64,000 nucleotides of DNA, taken from contig NZ_BPQO01000001.1 in assembly GCF_022179285.1 (NCBI RefSeq), positions 186,001-250,000 on the forward strand. The letters run 5' to 3'. Shown piece by piece: positions 47,447 to 58,384 of this stretch. Both the position numbers and the translations under genes were made by a program. A model generated the notes under the pieces. The model saw only the letters and a program-made list of their open reading frames with translations, ran no database searches and was not told the DNA's origin. Positions within the stretch are counted from its first letter, which is position 1, and each line of letters starts with the position of its first letter. The DNA is from Methylobacterium hispanicum (GTDB taxonomy: Bacteria > Pseudomonadota > Alphaproteobacteria > Rhizobiales > Beijerinckiaceae).

Positions 47447-47998
47447 ATGCCCCTGCTGCGCCGCGAGGCCCTCGTCCTGATCGGTGCCGCCCTGGCCCTA
47501 CCCGCCCGCGCGGCGGAGGGTCGGGCCACGGACTTCGCCTTCGACAAGCCGGAGGGCGGCCCGCTGCCGCTCTCCGCGTTCCAAGGCCGGCCGATCCTCG
47601 TCGTCAACACCGCGACCGCCTGCGGCTTCGCCGGGCAGCTCTCCGGGCTCCAGGCCTTGTGGACCCGCTTCCAGGACCGCGGCCTCGCGGTCGTCGGCGT
47701 GCCCTCCCCGGATTTCGGAAACCAGGAGCCGCTCGACGGGCCGGCGATCGCGGAAGCCGCGCGCAAGAACCACGGCGTCACCTTCCCGCTCACCGCCAAG
47801 ACCCGCGTGAAGATGCCGAACGCCCACCCGTTCTACGCCTGGGCGGCCGCCCAGCGCCCGGGCGAGACCCCGCGCTGGAACTTCCACAAATACTTGGTTG
47901 CCCGGAACGGCGCCCTGGCCGGCGCCTTCGCCACCCAGGTCGAGCCGAACGACCCGCGTGTGATCTCGGCGATCGCCGCGGAACTGGACAAGGCCTGA
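47447..47998 (+). CDS. Glutathione peroxidase family protein, exported
   Basis: A 183-residue thioredoxin-fold peroxidase. A signal peptide (1-22, LVLIGAALALPARAA) precedes the GPx domain: NTATACG gives the peroxidatic Cys59, followed by FAGQLSGLQALW; the later RWNFHKYLV supplies the conserved Trp and Asn. Like most bacterial members it uses Cys rather than Sec and probably thioredoxin as reductant. The signal peptide suggests periplasmic action. It is divergent from cytochrome b561. Confidence 0.9.
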   Translation: MPLLRREALVLIGAALALPARAAEGRATDFAFDKPEGGPLPLSAFQGRPILVVNTATACGFAGQLSGLQALWTRFQDRGLAVVGVPSPDFGNQEPLDGPAIAEAARKNHGVTFPLTAKTRVKMPNAHPFYAWAAAQRPGETPRWNFHKYLVARNGALAGAFATQVEPNDPRVISAIAAELDKA

Positions 47999-48031
47999 GG
48001 GCGCTCAGGCCGCGAAGATCGCGCGTCGCCC

Positions 48032-48060
48032 TTGCCAAAGCCCGAAAAACCCCCTATGCG
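48032..48060 (+). promoter_or_regulatory. Probable promoter of the rpsF operon
   Basis: TTGCCA (48032-48037), 17 bases, TATGCG (48055-48060), about 205 bases before the rpsF start, leaving room for a regulatory leader. The -35 matches 5 of 6 consensus bases; the -10 is weak. Confidence 0.45.
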
Positions 48061-48271
48061 CCGCCCCTCGCGTTCGCTCCGGCCGGGGGCTGAACGGACG
48101 GTGCCGCCTGCCGGCACAGGGCCTTGGCCCGTCGTCCCGTGTCTCCGCCTTCGATCAACCGCTCGGGCCATCATCACGGCTCGAAGGGCTTGGCGCCGGG
48201 CAAGCGTGAACGAACCGGCCCGGCGACCCGCGCAGCGCGTCACGGGCCTCATCCACGATGAAAGGCCCGAA

Positions 48272-48757
48272 ATGCCTCTCTACGAGCACGTGCTCCTCGC
48301 CCGCCAGGACGTGACGTCCCAGCAGGTCGAGACCATGATCGACACCTACAAGGGTGTGATCGAGCAGAACGGCGGCCGCCTCGAGAAGATCGAGATGTGG
48401 GGCGTCAAGTCCCTCGCCTACCGCATCAAGAAGAACCGCAAGGCGCACTTCGCGCTCCTCAACATCGACGCCCCCCCGGCCGCGATCGCCGAGATGGAGC
48501 GTCAGATGCAGATCTCGGAAGACATCCTGCGCTTCATGACGATCCGCGTCGAGGAGCTGGAGCAAGAGCCCTCCGCGATGATGCAGAAGCGCGACCGCGA
48601 CGACCGTCGCGACCGCGAGCGCGGCCGTCGCCGCGACGACGAGGGCTTCGGCGGCGGTGGCGGCTTCGGCGGCGACCGTGGGGATCGTGGCGACCGCGGT
48701 GGGGACCGTCCCGAGCGGGGCGAGCGTCCCGAGCGCAACTTCGGCGGGGAGAACTAA
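48272..48757 (+). CDS. rpsF: Ribosomal protein bS6
   Basis: A 161-residue S6. Residues 1-95 are the normal ferredoxin-like domain ([20 protein letters not shown], then [24 protein letters not shown]), which binds uS18/bS18 on the 30S platform. The last 55 residues or so are an extension of Arg, Asp, Gly and Glu with repeated DRGDRG/PERGER units, likely disordered. ATG 48272 has AAGG upstream. It starts the operon rpsF-rpsR-DUF2232-rplI. Confidence 0.96.
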   Translation: MPLYEHVLLARQDVTSQQVETMIDTYKGVIEQNGGRLEKIEMWGVKSLAYRIKKNRKAHFALLNIDAPPAAIAEMERQMQISEDILRFMTIRVEELEQEPSAMMQKRDRDDRRDRERGRRRDDEGFGGGGGFGGDRGDRGDRGGDRPERGERPERNFGGEN

Positions 48758-48760
48758 GTC

Positions 48761-49012
48761 ATGGCCTTCGGTGCTGGTGGCGGCGGTGGCCGTCGTCCTT
48801 TCTTCCGTCGTCGCAAGACCTGCCCCTTCTCCGGCGCGAACGCTCCGAAGATCGACTACAAGGACGTGAAGCTCCTGTCGCGCTACGTCTCGGAGCGCGG
48901 CAAGATCGTGCCGAGCCGCATCACCGCGGTCTCCGCCAAGAAGCAGCGCGAACTGGCCCAGGCCATCAAGCGCTCCCGCTTCCTCGGCCTGCTGCCCTAC
49001 GTCATCAAGTAG
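48761..49012 (+). CDS. rpsR: Ribosomal protein bS18
   Basis: An 83-residue S18. The glycine-rich N-terminus with [15 protein letters not shown], then [27 protein letters not shown] and the C-terminal [12 protein letters not shown], are the full bS18 signature. It forms a heterodimer with bS6 on the small subunit. Three bases separate it from rpsF, so the genes are translationally coupled. Confidence 0.97.
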   Translation: MAFGAGGGGGRRPFFRRRKTCPFSGANAPKIDYKDVKLLSRYVSERGKIVPSRITAVSAKKQRELAQAIKRSRFLGLLPYVIK

Positions 49013-49155
49013 GTCTTTTCTGACCAGGCCGGTCCGGTTCCACGGGCCGGCCCCCGTATCATCAGAAGACGACGGCTTTTCCCGGCCGCCGTCATCGTTG
49101 GGGCCCACAATGCCTCTAACCCCGGTCGCATGAGACCGGCGGGACAGCGGAACCC

Positions 49156-50184
49156 ATGACCCAGTATCTCGGCATCGGCATCGGCGCGGGCCTCGTCTCG
49201 GCCCTCCTGTTCGGCGTTCTCCTGAAAGGAACGCTGCTCGCGTTCGTGCTGAACCTCGTCTCGCCGCTGCCCATCCTGATCGTCGGCCTCGGCTGGAGCC
49301 ACCGCGCCGCGCTCGCCGCCGCCGTCACCGGCAGCCTCGCGCTGGCGCTCGCGGTCTCGCCCTCGCTCGGCCTCGGCTTCGCGGCCTATCTGGCGCTGCC
49401 CGCGTGGTGGCTCGCCTATCTCACGCTGCTCGGCCGCCAGAACCCCGACGGCACGACGGAGTGGTACCCGACCGGGCGTCTGCTCGGCTGGGTCGGCAGT
49501 ACCGCGGGTGCCGCAGTCGTGGCGATCGCGCTCCTGTCCTCGTCGAGCTACGAGGCCTACGAGACGCAGATGCGCCAGCTCGCCGGCAACCTGATCCGCG
49601 TGCAGATGCGCGACGGCACCGCGCCGGCGCCGCGCACGGAGACGAGCGAGGACGCCGAGCGGAGCGCCGAGACGCCGACCGCGCCCCCTGCCGAGCCCGC
49701 CGACCCGAAGGCCAAGGCCCAGGCCGAGCTGCACGCGGAACTCGCCGACGCGATGGGCCGCCTCCTGCCCGGCATCGCCGCCACCGGCCTCGCGCTGCTC
49801 CTCGTCTTCTATCTCTGGGCCTCGGCCCGCATCGTGCGCCTCTCGGGCCGCCTGCTGCGGCCCTGGCCGGACATCCCCTCGACCGCGATGCCGCGGGGCG
49901 TGCTCGGCCTGCTGGCGCTCGCCGTCGTGCTCACCCTGGCGCCGGGCTATCTCGGCGTGTTCGGCACGGCACTCGTCGGCGCGCTCTGCGCGGTCTTCGC
50001 GCTGCAGGGGCTCGCCGCCTTTCACGACCGCAGCCGCGGGCGGCCCGGGCGCGGAGCGCTGCTCTTCGGCCTCTACCTCATCCTGTTCGTGACGCAGGGC
50101 ATCGCCCTCGTCGCGCTGACCCTGTTCGGCCTCGCCGATACCGCCCTCGACCGCCGCCGCCCCCGGGGCGGCCCGGCGACCTGA
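49156..50184 (+). CDS. DUF2232 membrane protein
   Basis: A 342-residue predicted inner-membrane protein with about eight hydrophobic segments in two groups, split by an acidic/Pro-rich hydrophilic stretch (about 155-205). It matches the DUF2232 (YybS-like) family of alphaproteobacteria, typically encoded between rpsR and rplI as here. The function is unknown; substrate-binding-component-like transport roles have been suggested for YybS relatives. Confidence 0.85.
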   Translation: MTQYLGIGIGAGLVSALLFGVLLKGTLLAFVLNLVSPLPILIVGLGWSHRAALAAAVTGSLALALAVSPSLGLGFAAYLALPAWWLAYLTLLGRQNPDGTTEWYPTGRLLGWVGSTAGAAVVAIALLSSSSYEAYETQMRQLAGNLIRVQMRDGTAPAPRTETSEDAERSAETPTAPPAEPADPKAKAQAELHAELADAMGRLLPGIAATGLALLLVFYLWASARIVRLSGRLLRPWPDIPSTAMPRGVLGLLALAVVLTLAPGYLGVFGTALVGALCAVFALQGLAAFHDRSRGRPGRGALLFGLYLILFVTQGIALVALTLFGLADTALDRRRPRGGPAT

Positions 50185-50220
50185 GACCCGTACACACACC
50201 CCTCTGAAAGGATCAGAACC

Positions 50221-50793
50221 ATGGAAGTCATCCTCCTCGAGCGCGTGGCCAAGCTCGGCCAGATGGGCGAGACCGTGAACGTCCGCCCGGGCTTCGCCCG
50301 CAACTTCCTCCTCGCCCGCGGCAAGGCGCTCCGCGCCACCGAGGCCAACAAGAAGCGCTTCGAGGACCAGCGCGCCCAGCTCGAGGCGCGCAACCTCGAC
50401 CGCAAGAAGGACGCCGAGGCCGTGGCCGAGAAGCTCGACGGCCAGAGCTTCATCCTGATCCGCCAGTCGGGCGAGACCGGCGTGCTCTACGGCTCGGTCT
50501 CCACCCGCGACCTCGCCGAGGTCGTCTCGAAGGAGGGCTTCACGGTCGAGCGCGGCCAGTTCGTGCTCAACCAGCCGATCAAGACGCTGGGCCTGCACAC
50601 CGTGCCGGTGGTCCTGCACCCCGAGGTCGAGGTGAAGGTCACCGTCAACATCGCCCGCAGCCCCGAGGAGGCCGAGCGTCAGGCCCGCGGTGAGTCGGTC
50701 ACCGAGCGCGAGGCGTTCAACCTCGACGACCTCGGCCTCGAGGTCGGCGCGGCGCTGGCCGAGGCCGGCGAGGGCGCCGACGACCGCGGCTGA
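50221..50793 (+). CDS. rplI: Ribosomal protein bL9
   Basis: A 190-residue L9. The N-terminal rRNA-binding domain ([36 protein letters not shown]) and the connecting helix with the C-terminal domain ([21 protein letters not shown]) are complete; a short acidic tail follows. It is the last gene of the rpsF operon, ending at a strong terminator. Confidence 0.96.
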   Translation: MEVILLERVAKLGQMGETVNVRPGFARNFLLARGKALRATEANKKRFEDQRAQLEARNLDRKKDAEAVAEKLDGQSFILIRQSGETGVLYGSVSTRDLAEVVSKEGFTVERGQFVLNQPIKTLGLHTVPVVLHPEVEVKVTVNIARSPEEAERQARGESVTEREAFNLDDLGLEVGAALAEAGEGADDRG

Positions 50794-50868
50794 TCCCTTC
50801 GCGACCGGTGGACAGCGGGGATGATCGTCCCCGAGGGTTGACCGGTTCCTAATTTGTTCCAAACATGG

Positions 50869-50902
50869 ACGCCCGCCGCTCTCCCGAGCGGCGGGCGTTC
50901 TT
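50869..50902 (+). terminator. Rho-independent terminator of the rpsF-rplI operon
   Basis: A 12-bp perfect stem (ACGCCCGCCGCT at 50869-50880; AGCGGCGGGCGT at 50887-50898) with loop CTCCCG, followed by TCTT. It lies 76 bases after the rplI stop. Confidence 0.85.
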
Positions 50903-51019
50903 CGTGTCGCACCCCCGGCGCGCGGGCGGCGCGGCAAGCATCGGTCAACCATACCGGTGCATGGTCCGTGCAAGGTGAAGTCGCGCGGCCCACGGGGGAC
51001 GCGCCTGAGGAGCTAGCCG

Positions 51020-52507
51020 ATGGCCCTGCCCAACGCCCTGACGGCCCGGCTCGAGGCGGTCCCGACCGAGTACCGGGTCCAGCCCCACAACATCGACGCG
51101 GAGCAGGCGCTGCTCGGCGCGATGCTGGTCAACAACGACGCCTACTACCGCGTCTCGGACTTCCTGCTCTCCGAGCACTTCATGGAGGAGGCGCACCAGC
51201 AGATCTTCACGGTCGCCGTCTCGCTGATCAAGGCGGGCAAGCTCGCCACGCCCATCACCATGAAGACGTATCTGGGCGACGCCGATTTCGGCGGCCAGAC
51301 GGTGATGCAGTACCTCGCCCGGCTGGCGGCGGATGCCACCACCGTCATCAACGCAGGCGAGTACGGCCGCACCATCTACGACCTCGCCATCCGCCGCCGG
51401 CTGATCAACATCGGCGAGGATCTGGTCAACGGCGCCTACGAGGCCCCCGTCGAGCAGGCGCCCCGCGAGCAGATCGAGCTGACCGAGCGCCGGCTCTACG
51501 AACTGGCCGAGGCCGGCCGCTACGACGGCGGGTTCCAGAAATTCTCCGACGCGCTCACCACCGCCATCGACATGGCGGCCAAGGCCTACCAGCGCGAGGG
51601 CAAGCTGTCGGGCATCGCCACGGGCCTCAGCGACCTCGATTCCAAGATGGGCGGCCTGCAGCCCTCCGACCTGATCATCCTCGCGGGGCGCCCGGCCATG
51701 GGCAAGACCTCGCTGGTCACCAACATCGCCTTCAACATCGCCAAGGCCTACCAGGGCGAGAAGGGGCAGGACGGCGTCACCAAGACCGTCAACGGCGGCA
51801 TCGTCGGGTTCTTCTCGCTGGAAATGTCGGCCGAGCAATTGGCCACCCGCATCATCGCCGAGCAGTCGGGCGTGCCCTCCTACAAGATCCGCCGCGGCGA
51901 CATCCGGCCGGAGGACTTCTACAAGATCACCGACGCCGCCCGGGAGATGCAGACGATCCCGTTCTACATCGACCAGACCGGCGGCATCTCGATCGCCCAG
52001 CTCGCCGCCCGCGCCCGGCGCCTGAAGCGCCAGAAGGGCCTCGACCTGCTGATCGTGGATTACCTCCAGCTCCTCTCCGGCTCGTCCAAGAAGGGCGACA
52101 ACCGCGTGCAGGAGATGACCGAGATCACCACCGGCATGAAGGCGCTGGCCAAGGAACTCTCGGTGCCGATCATCGCGCTCTCGCAGCTCTCCCGTCAGGT
52201 GGAGAACCGCGACGACAAGCGCCCGCAGCTCTCGGACCTGCGCGAATCGGGCTCGATCGAGCAGGACGCCGACGTGGTGATGTTCGTGTTCCGCGAGGAG
52301 TACTACGTCGGCAACAAGAAGCCGCGCGAGGGCACCGAGGAGTTCTTCGCCTGGGAGGCCGAGATGCAGCGCGTCCACGGCAAGGCCGAGGTGATCATCG
52401 GCAAGCAGCGCCACGGCCCCACCGGCACGGTCGAGCTGCAGTTCGACGCCAACATCACCCGCTTCTCGAACCTCGCCCAGAGCGACCGCCTGCCCGAGCC
52501 GATGTGA
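51020..52507 (+). CDS. dnaB: Replicative DNA helicase DnaB
   Basis: A 495-residue DnaB. The N-terminal domain (about 15-125, PHNIDAEQALLGAML) mediates hexamer formation and primase contact. The RecA-like motor has Walker A GRPAMGKTS (about 225-233), FFSLEMSAEQL, Walker B LLIVDYLQLLSG, and SQLSRQVENRDDKRPQLSDLRESGSIEQDAD. The gene is intact and uses ATG 51020. Its position after rplI and before alr and radA is conserved in Hyphomicrobiales. Confidence 0.97.
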   Translation: MALPNALTARLEAVPTEYRVQPHNIDAEQALLGAMLVNNDAYYRVSDFLLSEHFMEEAHQQIFTVAVSLIKAGKLATPITMKTYLGDADFGGQTVMQYLARLAADATTVINAGEYGRTIYDLAIRRRLINIGEDLVNGAYEAPVEQAPREQIELTERRLYELAEAGRYDGGFQKFSDALTTAIDMAAKAYQREGKLSGIATGLSDLDSKMGGLQPSDLIILAGRPAMGKTSLVTNIAFNIAKAYQGEKGQDGVTKTVNGGIVGFFSLEMSAEQLATRIIAEQSGVPSYKIRRGDIRPEDFYKITDAAREMQTIPFYIDQTGGISIAQLAARARRLKRQKGLDLLIVDYLQLLSGSSKKGDNRVQEMTEITTGMKALAKELSVPIIALSQLSRQVENRDDKRPQLSDLRESGSIEQDADVVMFVFREEYYVGNKKPREGTEEFFAWEAEMQRVHGKAEVIIGKQRHGPTGTVELQFDANITRFSNLAQSDRLPEPM

Positions 52508-52622
52508 TCCACCTGCTCGAGGGTCGTAGCCGGTAGATGCCGCTCGCATGGATCGGCATTGCCGCGACGGCGTATAGGAGGGCGGAAATGCGCTGAAGAC
52601 CGGCGCTTGCTCGGAGGAACGA

Positions 52623-53711
52623 ACGATTCCCCCCACCGGACCCGTCGGACACGGCGCCCGCCTCACCGTCGATCTCGCGGCCATCGCCGAGAACTGGCGC
52701 CGCCTCGGCGCTCAAGGGCCCGGCACGCCCTGCGCCGCCGTGATCAAGGCCGATGCCTACGGTTGCGGGCTCGCGGCGGTGGCCCCCGCCCTGTGGCGGG
52801 TGGGCTGCCGCACCTTCTTCGTGGCGCATCTCGGCGAGGGGGCGGCGGCGCGGCGGGCAGTCCCTGAGGCCACGATCTACGTGCTGAACGGGCTGCCGCC
52901 GGGCGGTGCCGACGCCTTCCTGCGCGACGGCCTGCGGCCCGTCCTCGGCTCGCACGACGAGCTCGACGCCTGGGCCGGGGCGAGCCAGGGCGCGCACGGG
53001 GCCGCGCTCCACGTCGACACCGGCATGAACCGGCTCGGCCTCTCGGTGCCGGAGGCGCTGGCGCTGCGCGCAGATCCCCGCATCCGCGCCGCCGGCATCG
53101 ACCTCGTGATGAGCCATCTCGTCAGCGCCGAGCAGCCTGAGGATCCGGTCAACGCCCGGCAGATCCGGGACTTCTCGGCCGCGCGCGCCGCCTTCCCGGA
53201 GATCCCGGCCTCGCTCGCAAACTCCTCGGGCATCTTCCTCGGAAGCGCCACGCACCACGACCTGCTGCGGCCGGGCTACGCCCTGTTCGGCGGCAACCCC
53301 ACGCCCGGGCACCCGAACCCGATGCGGCCGGTGGTGCGGCTGGAGGCCGAGATCGTGCAGGTGCGCGCCGTCGAGGCGGGTGCGGGCGCCGGCTACAACC
53401 ACCGCTGGATCGCCCCCGGCCCGCGCCGGCTCGCCACGCTGTCGCTCGGCTACGCCGACGGCTACCCGCGCGCGGCGAGCGGGCGCGGACACGCGCTCGT
53501 CGGCGGGGTCGCGTGCCCGATCCTCGGCCTGATCTCGATGGACCTGATCATCCTCGATGTCACCGAGGCGCCTGACGCCCGGCGCGGCGCGACCGCCGTA
53601 TTGATCGGCGACGCGCTCGACGTGGACATTGTCGGGCGCGCGGCCGGCACGATCGGCTACGAGATCCTGACCGGCCTGGGTTCCCGGTATGTTCGCACCT
53701 ATGTAGAGTGA
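52623..53711 (+). CDS. alr: Alanine racemase (start codon appears non-canonical)
   Basis: A 362-residue PLP-dependent racemase making D-alanine for peptidoglycan. The PLP lysine is in VIKADAYGCG, the opposite catalytic Tyr lies in GAGAGYNHRW, and SLGYADGYPR and LISMDLIILD are family motifs. The N-terminal strand LTVDLAAIAENWRRLG is encoded upstream of the PLP lysine in the same frame, so the gene must start before 52740, yet there is no ATG, GTG or TTG between the in-frame stop at 52575 and that point. A GGAGG at 52613-52617 is well placed for ACG 52623 or ATT 52626; I use 52623 (an ATG-to-ACG change would explain it). See findings. Confidence 0.85.
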   Translation, partial: TIPPTGPVGHGARLTVDLAAIAENWRRLGAQGPGTPCAAVIKADAYGCGLAAVAPALWRVGCRTFFVAHLGEGAAARRAVPEATIYVLNGLPPGGADAFLRDGLRPVLGSHDELDAWAGASQGAHGAALHVDTGMNRLGLSVPEALALRADPRIRAAGIDLVMSHLVSAEQPEDPVNARQIRDFSAARAAFPEIPASLANSSGIFLGSATHHDLLRPGYALFGGNPTPGHPNPMRPVVRLEAEIVQVRAVEAGAGAGYNHRWIAPGPRRLATLSLGYADGYPRAASGRGHALVGGVACPILGLISMDLIILDVTEAPDARRGATAVLIGDALDVDIVGRAAGTIGYEILTGLGSRYVRTYVE

Positions 53712-53744
53712 GGCTGGTTCGACCGTCCGGCACTCGCGAGATCC

Positions 53745-55175
53745 ATGGCCAAGATCCACCAGACCTTCGTCTGCCAGTCCTGCGGGGCGGTCTACAACCG
53801 TTGGCGCGGGCGGTGTGAGGCCTGCAACGGTTGGAACACGATCGTCGAGGAGACGCCGGGCGGCGGCGTGCAGGCGGGCCCCGCCGCGACCCGGCCCTCG
53901 CGGGCGCGGGGCCGTGTCTTTCCGCTCGAAGGGCTGACCGGCGAGGCCAAGCAGGCGCCGCGCATCCCCTCGGGCATCGCCGAACTCGACCGCGTCACCG
54001 GCGGCGGCTTCGTGCGCGGCTCGGTGATCCTGCTCGGCGGCGATCCCGGCATCGGCAAGTCCACCCTCCTGATGCAGGCCTCGGCCGCCATGGCCGGCAC
54101 GGGCCAGCGCGTCGCCTACATCTCGGGCGAGGAGGCGGTGGGACAGGTGCGCCTGCGGGCCGAGCGCCTCGGACTCGCCGACCGGCCGGTGGAGCTCGCC
54201 GCCGAGACCAACGTCGAGGACATCGTCGAGACGCTCTCGCAAGGGCGCCCGCCCGCGCTCGCCATCATCGACTCGATCCAGACCATGTGGACCGAGACGG
54301 TCGATTCCGCGCCCGGCACCGTCACGCAGGTGCGCTCCTCGGCCCAGAGCCTGATCCGCTTCGCCAAGACCACCGGCACGGCGGTGATCCTGGTGGGCCA
54401 CGTCACCAAGGACGGGCAGATCGCGGGACCGCGCGTGGTCGAGCACATGGTCGATGCGGTCGCCTCCTTCGAGGGCGACCAGGGCCACCATTTCCGCATC
54501 CTGCGCGCGGTGAAGAACCGCTTCGGTCCGACCGACGAGATCGGCGTGTTCGAGATGACGGACGGCGGCTTGGCCGAGGTGCCGAACCCCTCCGCCCTAT
54601 TCCTGGCGGGGCGCGACCATCAGGCGGCGGGCACCGCGGTCTTCGCCGGCATGGAGGGCACGCGCCCGCTGCTGGTCGAGATCCAGGCGCTGGTGGCGCC
54701 CTCGGCCCTCGGCATGCCGCGCCGAGCGGTGGTCGGCTGGGACCCGAACCGGCTCTCGATGGTGCTCGCGGTGCTGGAGGCCCATGGCGGCATCCGGCTC
54801 TCGGGCCACGACGTCTATCTCAACGTCGCTGGCGGCCTGCGCATCTCCGAGCCCGCGGCCGACCTCGCGGTGGCGGCGGCGCTGGTCTCCTCGCTCTCCG
54901 GCTCGGCCCTGCCCCCGGAGACCGTCTATTTCGGCGAGATCGGCCTGTCGGGCGCGATCCGGCCCGTCGCGCAGGCGAGCGCCCGCCTGAAGGAGGCGCA
55001 GAAGCTCGGCTTCGCCAAGGCCTTGATGCCTCAGGGCCGCGAGACAGCCGACCGGGCGCTCGCCACCGAGGCGCTGCGCCACATCGCCGACATGGTGGCG
55101 GGCATCGCGGCCAACGGGCCCAAGCGCGGCGGGCGCGGCCGCAACCACAATCCGCGCTACGAGGAGGCGGATTAG
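53745..55175 (+). CDS. radA: DNA repair protein RadA
   Basis: A 476-residue RadA/Sms. The C4 zinc finger is Cys10-x2-Cys13-x10-Cys24-x2-Cys27 (CQSCG, CEACN). The RecA-like motor has Walker A GGDPGIGKST, the RadA-specific KNRFG motif, and a C-terminal Lon-protease-like domain lacking the protease serine. RadA is a branch-migration helicase in recombination. The start is 33 bases past the alr stop. Confidence 0.96.
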   Translation: MAKIHQTFVCQSCGAVYNRWRGRCEACNGWNTIVEETPGGGVQAGPAATRPSRARGRVFPLEGLTGEAKQAPRIPSGIAELDRVTGGGFVRGSVILLGGDPGIGKSTLLMQASAAMAGTGQRVAYISGEEAVGQVRLRAERLGLADRPVELAAETNVEDIVETLSQGRPPALAIIDSIQTMWTETVDSAPGTVTQVRSSAQSLIRFAKTTGTAVILVGHVTKDGQIAGPRVVEHMVDAVASFEGDQGHHFRILRAVKNRFGPTDEIGVFEMTDGGLAEVPNPSALFLAGRDHQAAGTAVFAGMEGTRPLLVEIQALVAPSALGMPRRAVVGWDPNRLSMVLAVLEAHGGIRLSGHDVYLNVAGGLRISEPAADLAVAAALVSSLSGSALPPETVYFGEIGLSGAIRPVAQASARLKEAQKLGFAKALMPQGRETADRALATEALRHIADMVAGIAANGPKRGGRGRNHNPRYEEAD

Positions 55176-55313
55176 CCCTTCGCCCACCGGTTGCGCGCAA
55201 TCCCCGCACAAGGGTGACGGCTGAGGTTCCTCGGGATATACAGGCGCCGCGGTCCCCGGGGGAGCCGCGCGACCACCGCCCATGGCCGATCCCCGCCCGA
55301 CCCAGATGCGCTG

Positions 55314-55922
55314 ATGCCGTTCTCCATCCTCGATCTCGTCGTGCTCGGCATCGTGGTGATCTCCGCGCTGCTCGCGGCCGTGCGCGGCGTGACCCGCGAG
55401 GTGCTCGCGATCATCGCCTGGGTCGCCGCCGCGGCGGTGGCCTGGAAGTTCCACCCCATGCTGCTGCCGACCGTGAAGCAGCACGTGAACAGCGACACGG
55501 TGGCGCTCGTCGCCTCGATCGCCGCGATCTTCCTGGCGACGCTGATCGTCGTCTCGATCATCACCGTGAAGATCTCCGACGTGGTGCTCGACTCGCGCAT
55601 CGGCGCGGTCGATCGCTCGCTCGGCTTCCTGTTCGGGGCCGCGCGCGGCTTCCTGATCTGCGTGATCGGCTGGGTGTTCCTGTCCTGGCTCGTACAGGGC
55701 AAGGTGCCGGACTGGGCCTCGCAGGCGCGCTCGCGCCCGATGCTGGAGAAGTCCGGCGACGCGCTCGTCGCGCAATTGCCCGAGAATCCGGAAGGCTTCC
55801 TCAAGCAGTTCAAGAAGCCGAAGGTCGACACTCCCCCAAACGAGCCGGTCGATGCCCCGGCCGACGAGACCCCGGCCCAGCGCCGCACGGACGGCGCAGC
55901 CACGCCGGCGCCGCGACGCTGA
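55314..55922 (+). CDS. cvpA: CvpA family membrane protein
   Basis: A 202-residue protein with four transmembrane helices in the first 130 residues (starting LDLVVLGIVVISALLAAVRGVTREVL, the CvpA hallmark) and a Pro/Lys/Ala-rich cytoplasmic tail. CvpA was named for colicin V production in E. coli, where it also lies before purF; its molecular role is unsettled. It lies 162 bases upstream of purF, the conserved arrangement. Confidence 0.92.
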   Translation: MPFSILDLVVLGIVVISALLAAVRGVTREVLAIIAWVAAAAVAWKFHPMLLPTVKQHVNSDTVALVASIAAIFLATLIVVSIITVKISDVVLDSRIGAVDRSLGFLFGAARGFLICVIGWVFLSWLVQGKVPDWASQARSRPMLEKSGDALVAQLPENPEGFLKQFKKPKVDTPPNEPVDAPADETPAQRRTDGAATPAPRR

Positions 55923-56084
55923 CCTGCGCGCGCCGGCGCTTGGTCGGCGGGCGGAAAGCCCCTAGATAACCGCGGTCGAGGCGGCCGGGTGGAATGATTC
56001 CACGCAGCATTGCCTCACGGCCCGCGCCAGCATATCCGGCGCCCGCCGCCGGATCCCGGCGGCCATCAGGGACCGACATCGAGC

Positions 56085-57566
<1,482 letters not shown>

Positions 57567-57570
57567 AGCC

Positions 57571-58314
57571 ATGGCGGAGAAGGTTCTCGACGGCCGCGTC
57601 GCCGTCGTCACCGGCGCCTCGCGCGGCATCGGCCGGGCCGCGGCGCTGGCGCTGGCGGAAGCGGGTGCGCACGTGATCGCGGTCGCCCGCACGCAGGGCG
57701 CGCTGGAGGAACTGGACGACGCGATCCGTCAGCGGGGGGCGAGCGCCACCCTCGTGCCGCTCGACCTCACCGACTATGACGGGATCGATCGCCTCGGCGC
57801 GGCGATCAACGAGCGCTGGCGGCGGCTCGACATCGTGGTCGGCAATGCCGGCATCCTCGGCAACCTGATGCCGGTCGGGCACGTCACCCCGAAGGTCTGG
57901 GACCAGGTGATGGCGATCAACGTCACGGCGAACTGGCGCCTGATCCGCTCGCTCGACCCGCTGCTACAGATGTCGGATGCCGGCCGTGCGGTCTTCGTCT
58001 CGTCGGGCGCGGCCTCGAAGTGCCGGGCCTACTGGGGGCCGTACTCCGTCTCGAAGGCGGCCCTGGAGGCGCTGGTTCGCACCTACGCGGCCGAGACCGC
58101 CAACACGCGGATCCGGGCGATGCTGCTCAACCCGGGCCCGCTGCGCACCAGTATGCGCGCCGCGGCGATGCCGGGCGAGGACCCGGAGACGCTGAAGACC
58201 CCCGAGGATCTCGCCCCGCACATCGTGCGGCTGGCGAGCCCGGCCTCCGAGGACACCGGCAAACTCTACGATTTCCCGAGCGATCGGGTTCTGGAATTCC
58301 GCGCCCCCGAGTAA
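57571..58314 (+). CDS. Short-chain dehydrogenase/reductase
   Basis: A 247-residue classical SDR. The Rossmann cofactor motif TGASRGIG (about 15-22), NAGIL, and the catalytic Ser of FVSSGAAS with Tyr-x3-Lys in PYSVSK are all present. The cofactor and substrate cannot be read with certainty; the Arg after the cofactor strand (VARTQG) leans to NADP. It starts 5 bases after the purF stop, and this purF-SDR order is conserved in Methylobacterium-like genomes, though the role is unknown. Confidence 0.9.
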   Translation: MAEKVLDGRVAVVTGASRGIGRAAALALAEAGAHVIAVARTQGALEELDDAIRQRGASATLVPLDLTDYDGIDRLGAAINERWRRLDIVVGNAGILGNLMPVGHVTPKVWDQVMAINVTANWRLIRSLDPLLQMSDAGRAVFVSSGAASKCRAYWGPYSVSKAALEALVRTYAAETANTRIRAMLLNPGPLRTSMRAAAMPGEDPETLKTPEDLAPHIVRLASPASEDTGKLYDFPSDRVLEFRAPE

Positions 58315-58320
58315 GGGGGT

Positions 58321-58339
58321 CCGGGGCCCAAGGCCCCGG
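58321..58339 (+). terminator. Hairpin after the SDR gene
   Basis: An 8-bp perfect stem (CCGGGGCC at 58321-58328; GGCCCCGG at 58332-58339) with loop CAA, 7 bases past the stop, followed by a second weaker GCGGG/CCCGC stem. No T-run, so termination is not certain. Confidence 0.5.
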
Positions 58340-58384
58340 CGGGTTCGGGCAGAGCCCGCCCCCTCACTTCCGGGTTCGCGTGCC

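Noticed and set aside
52740..53711. Alanine racemase starting at GTG 52740
   Set aside because: This would leave only two residues before the PLP lysine and drop the conserved LTVDLAAIAENW strand encoded upstream.
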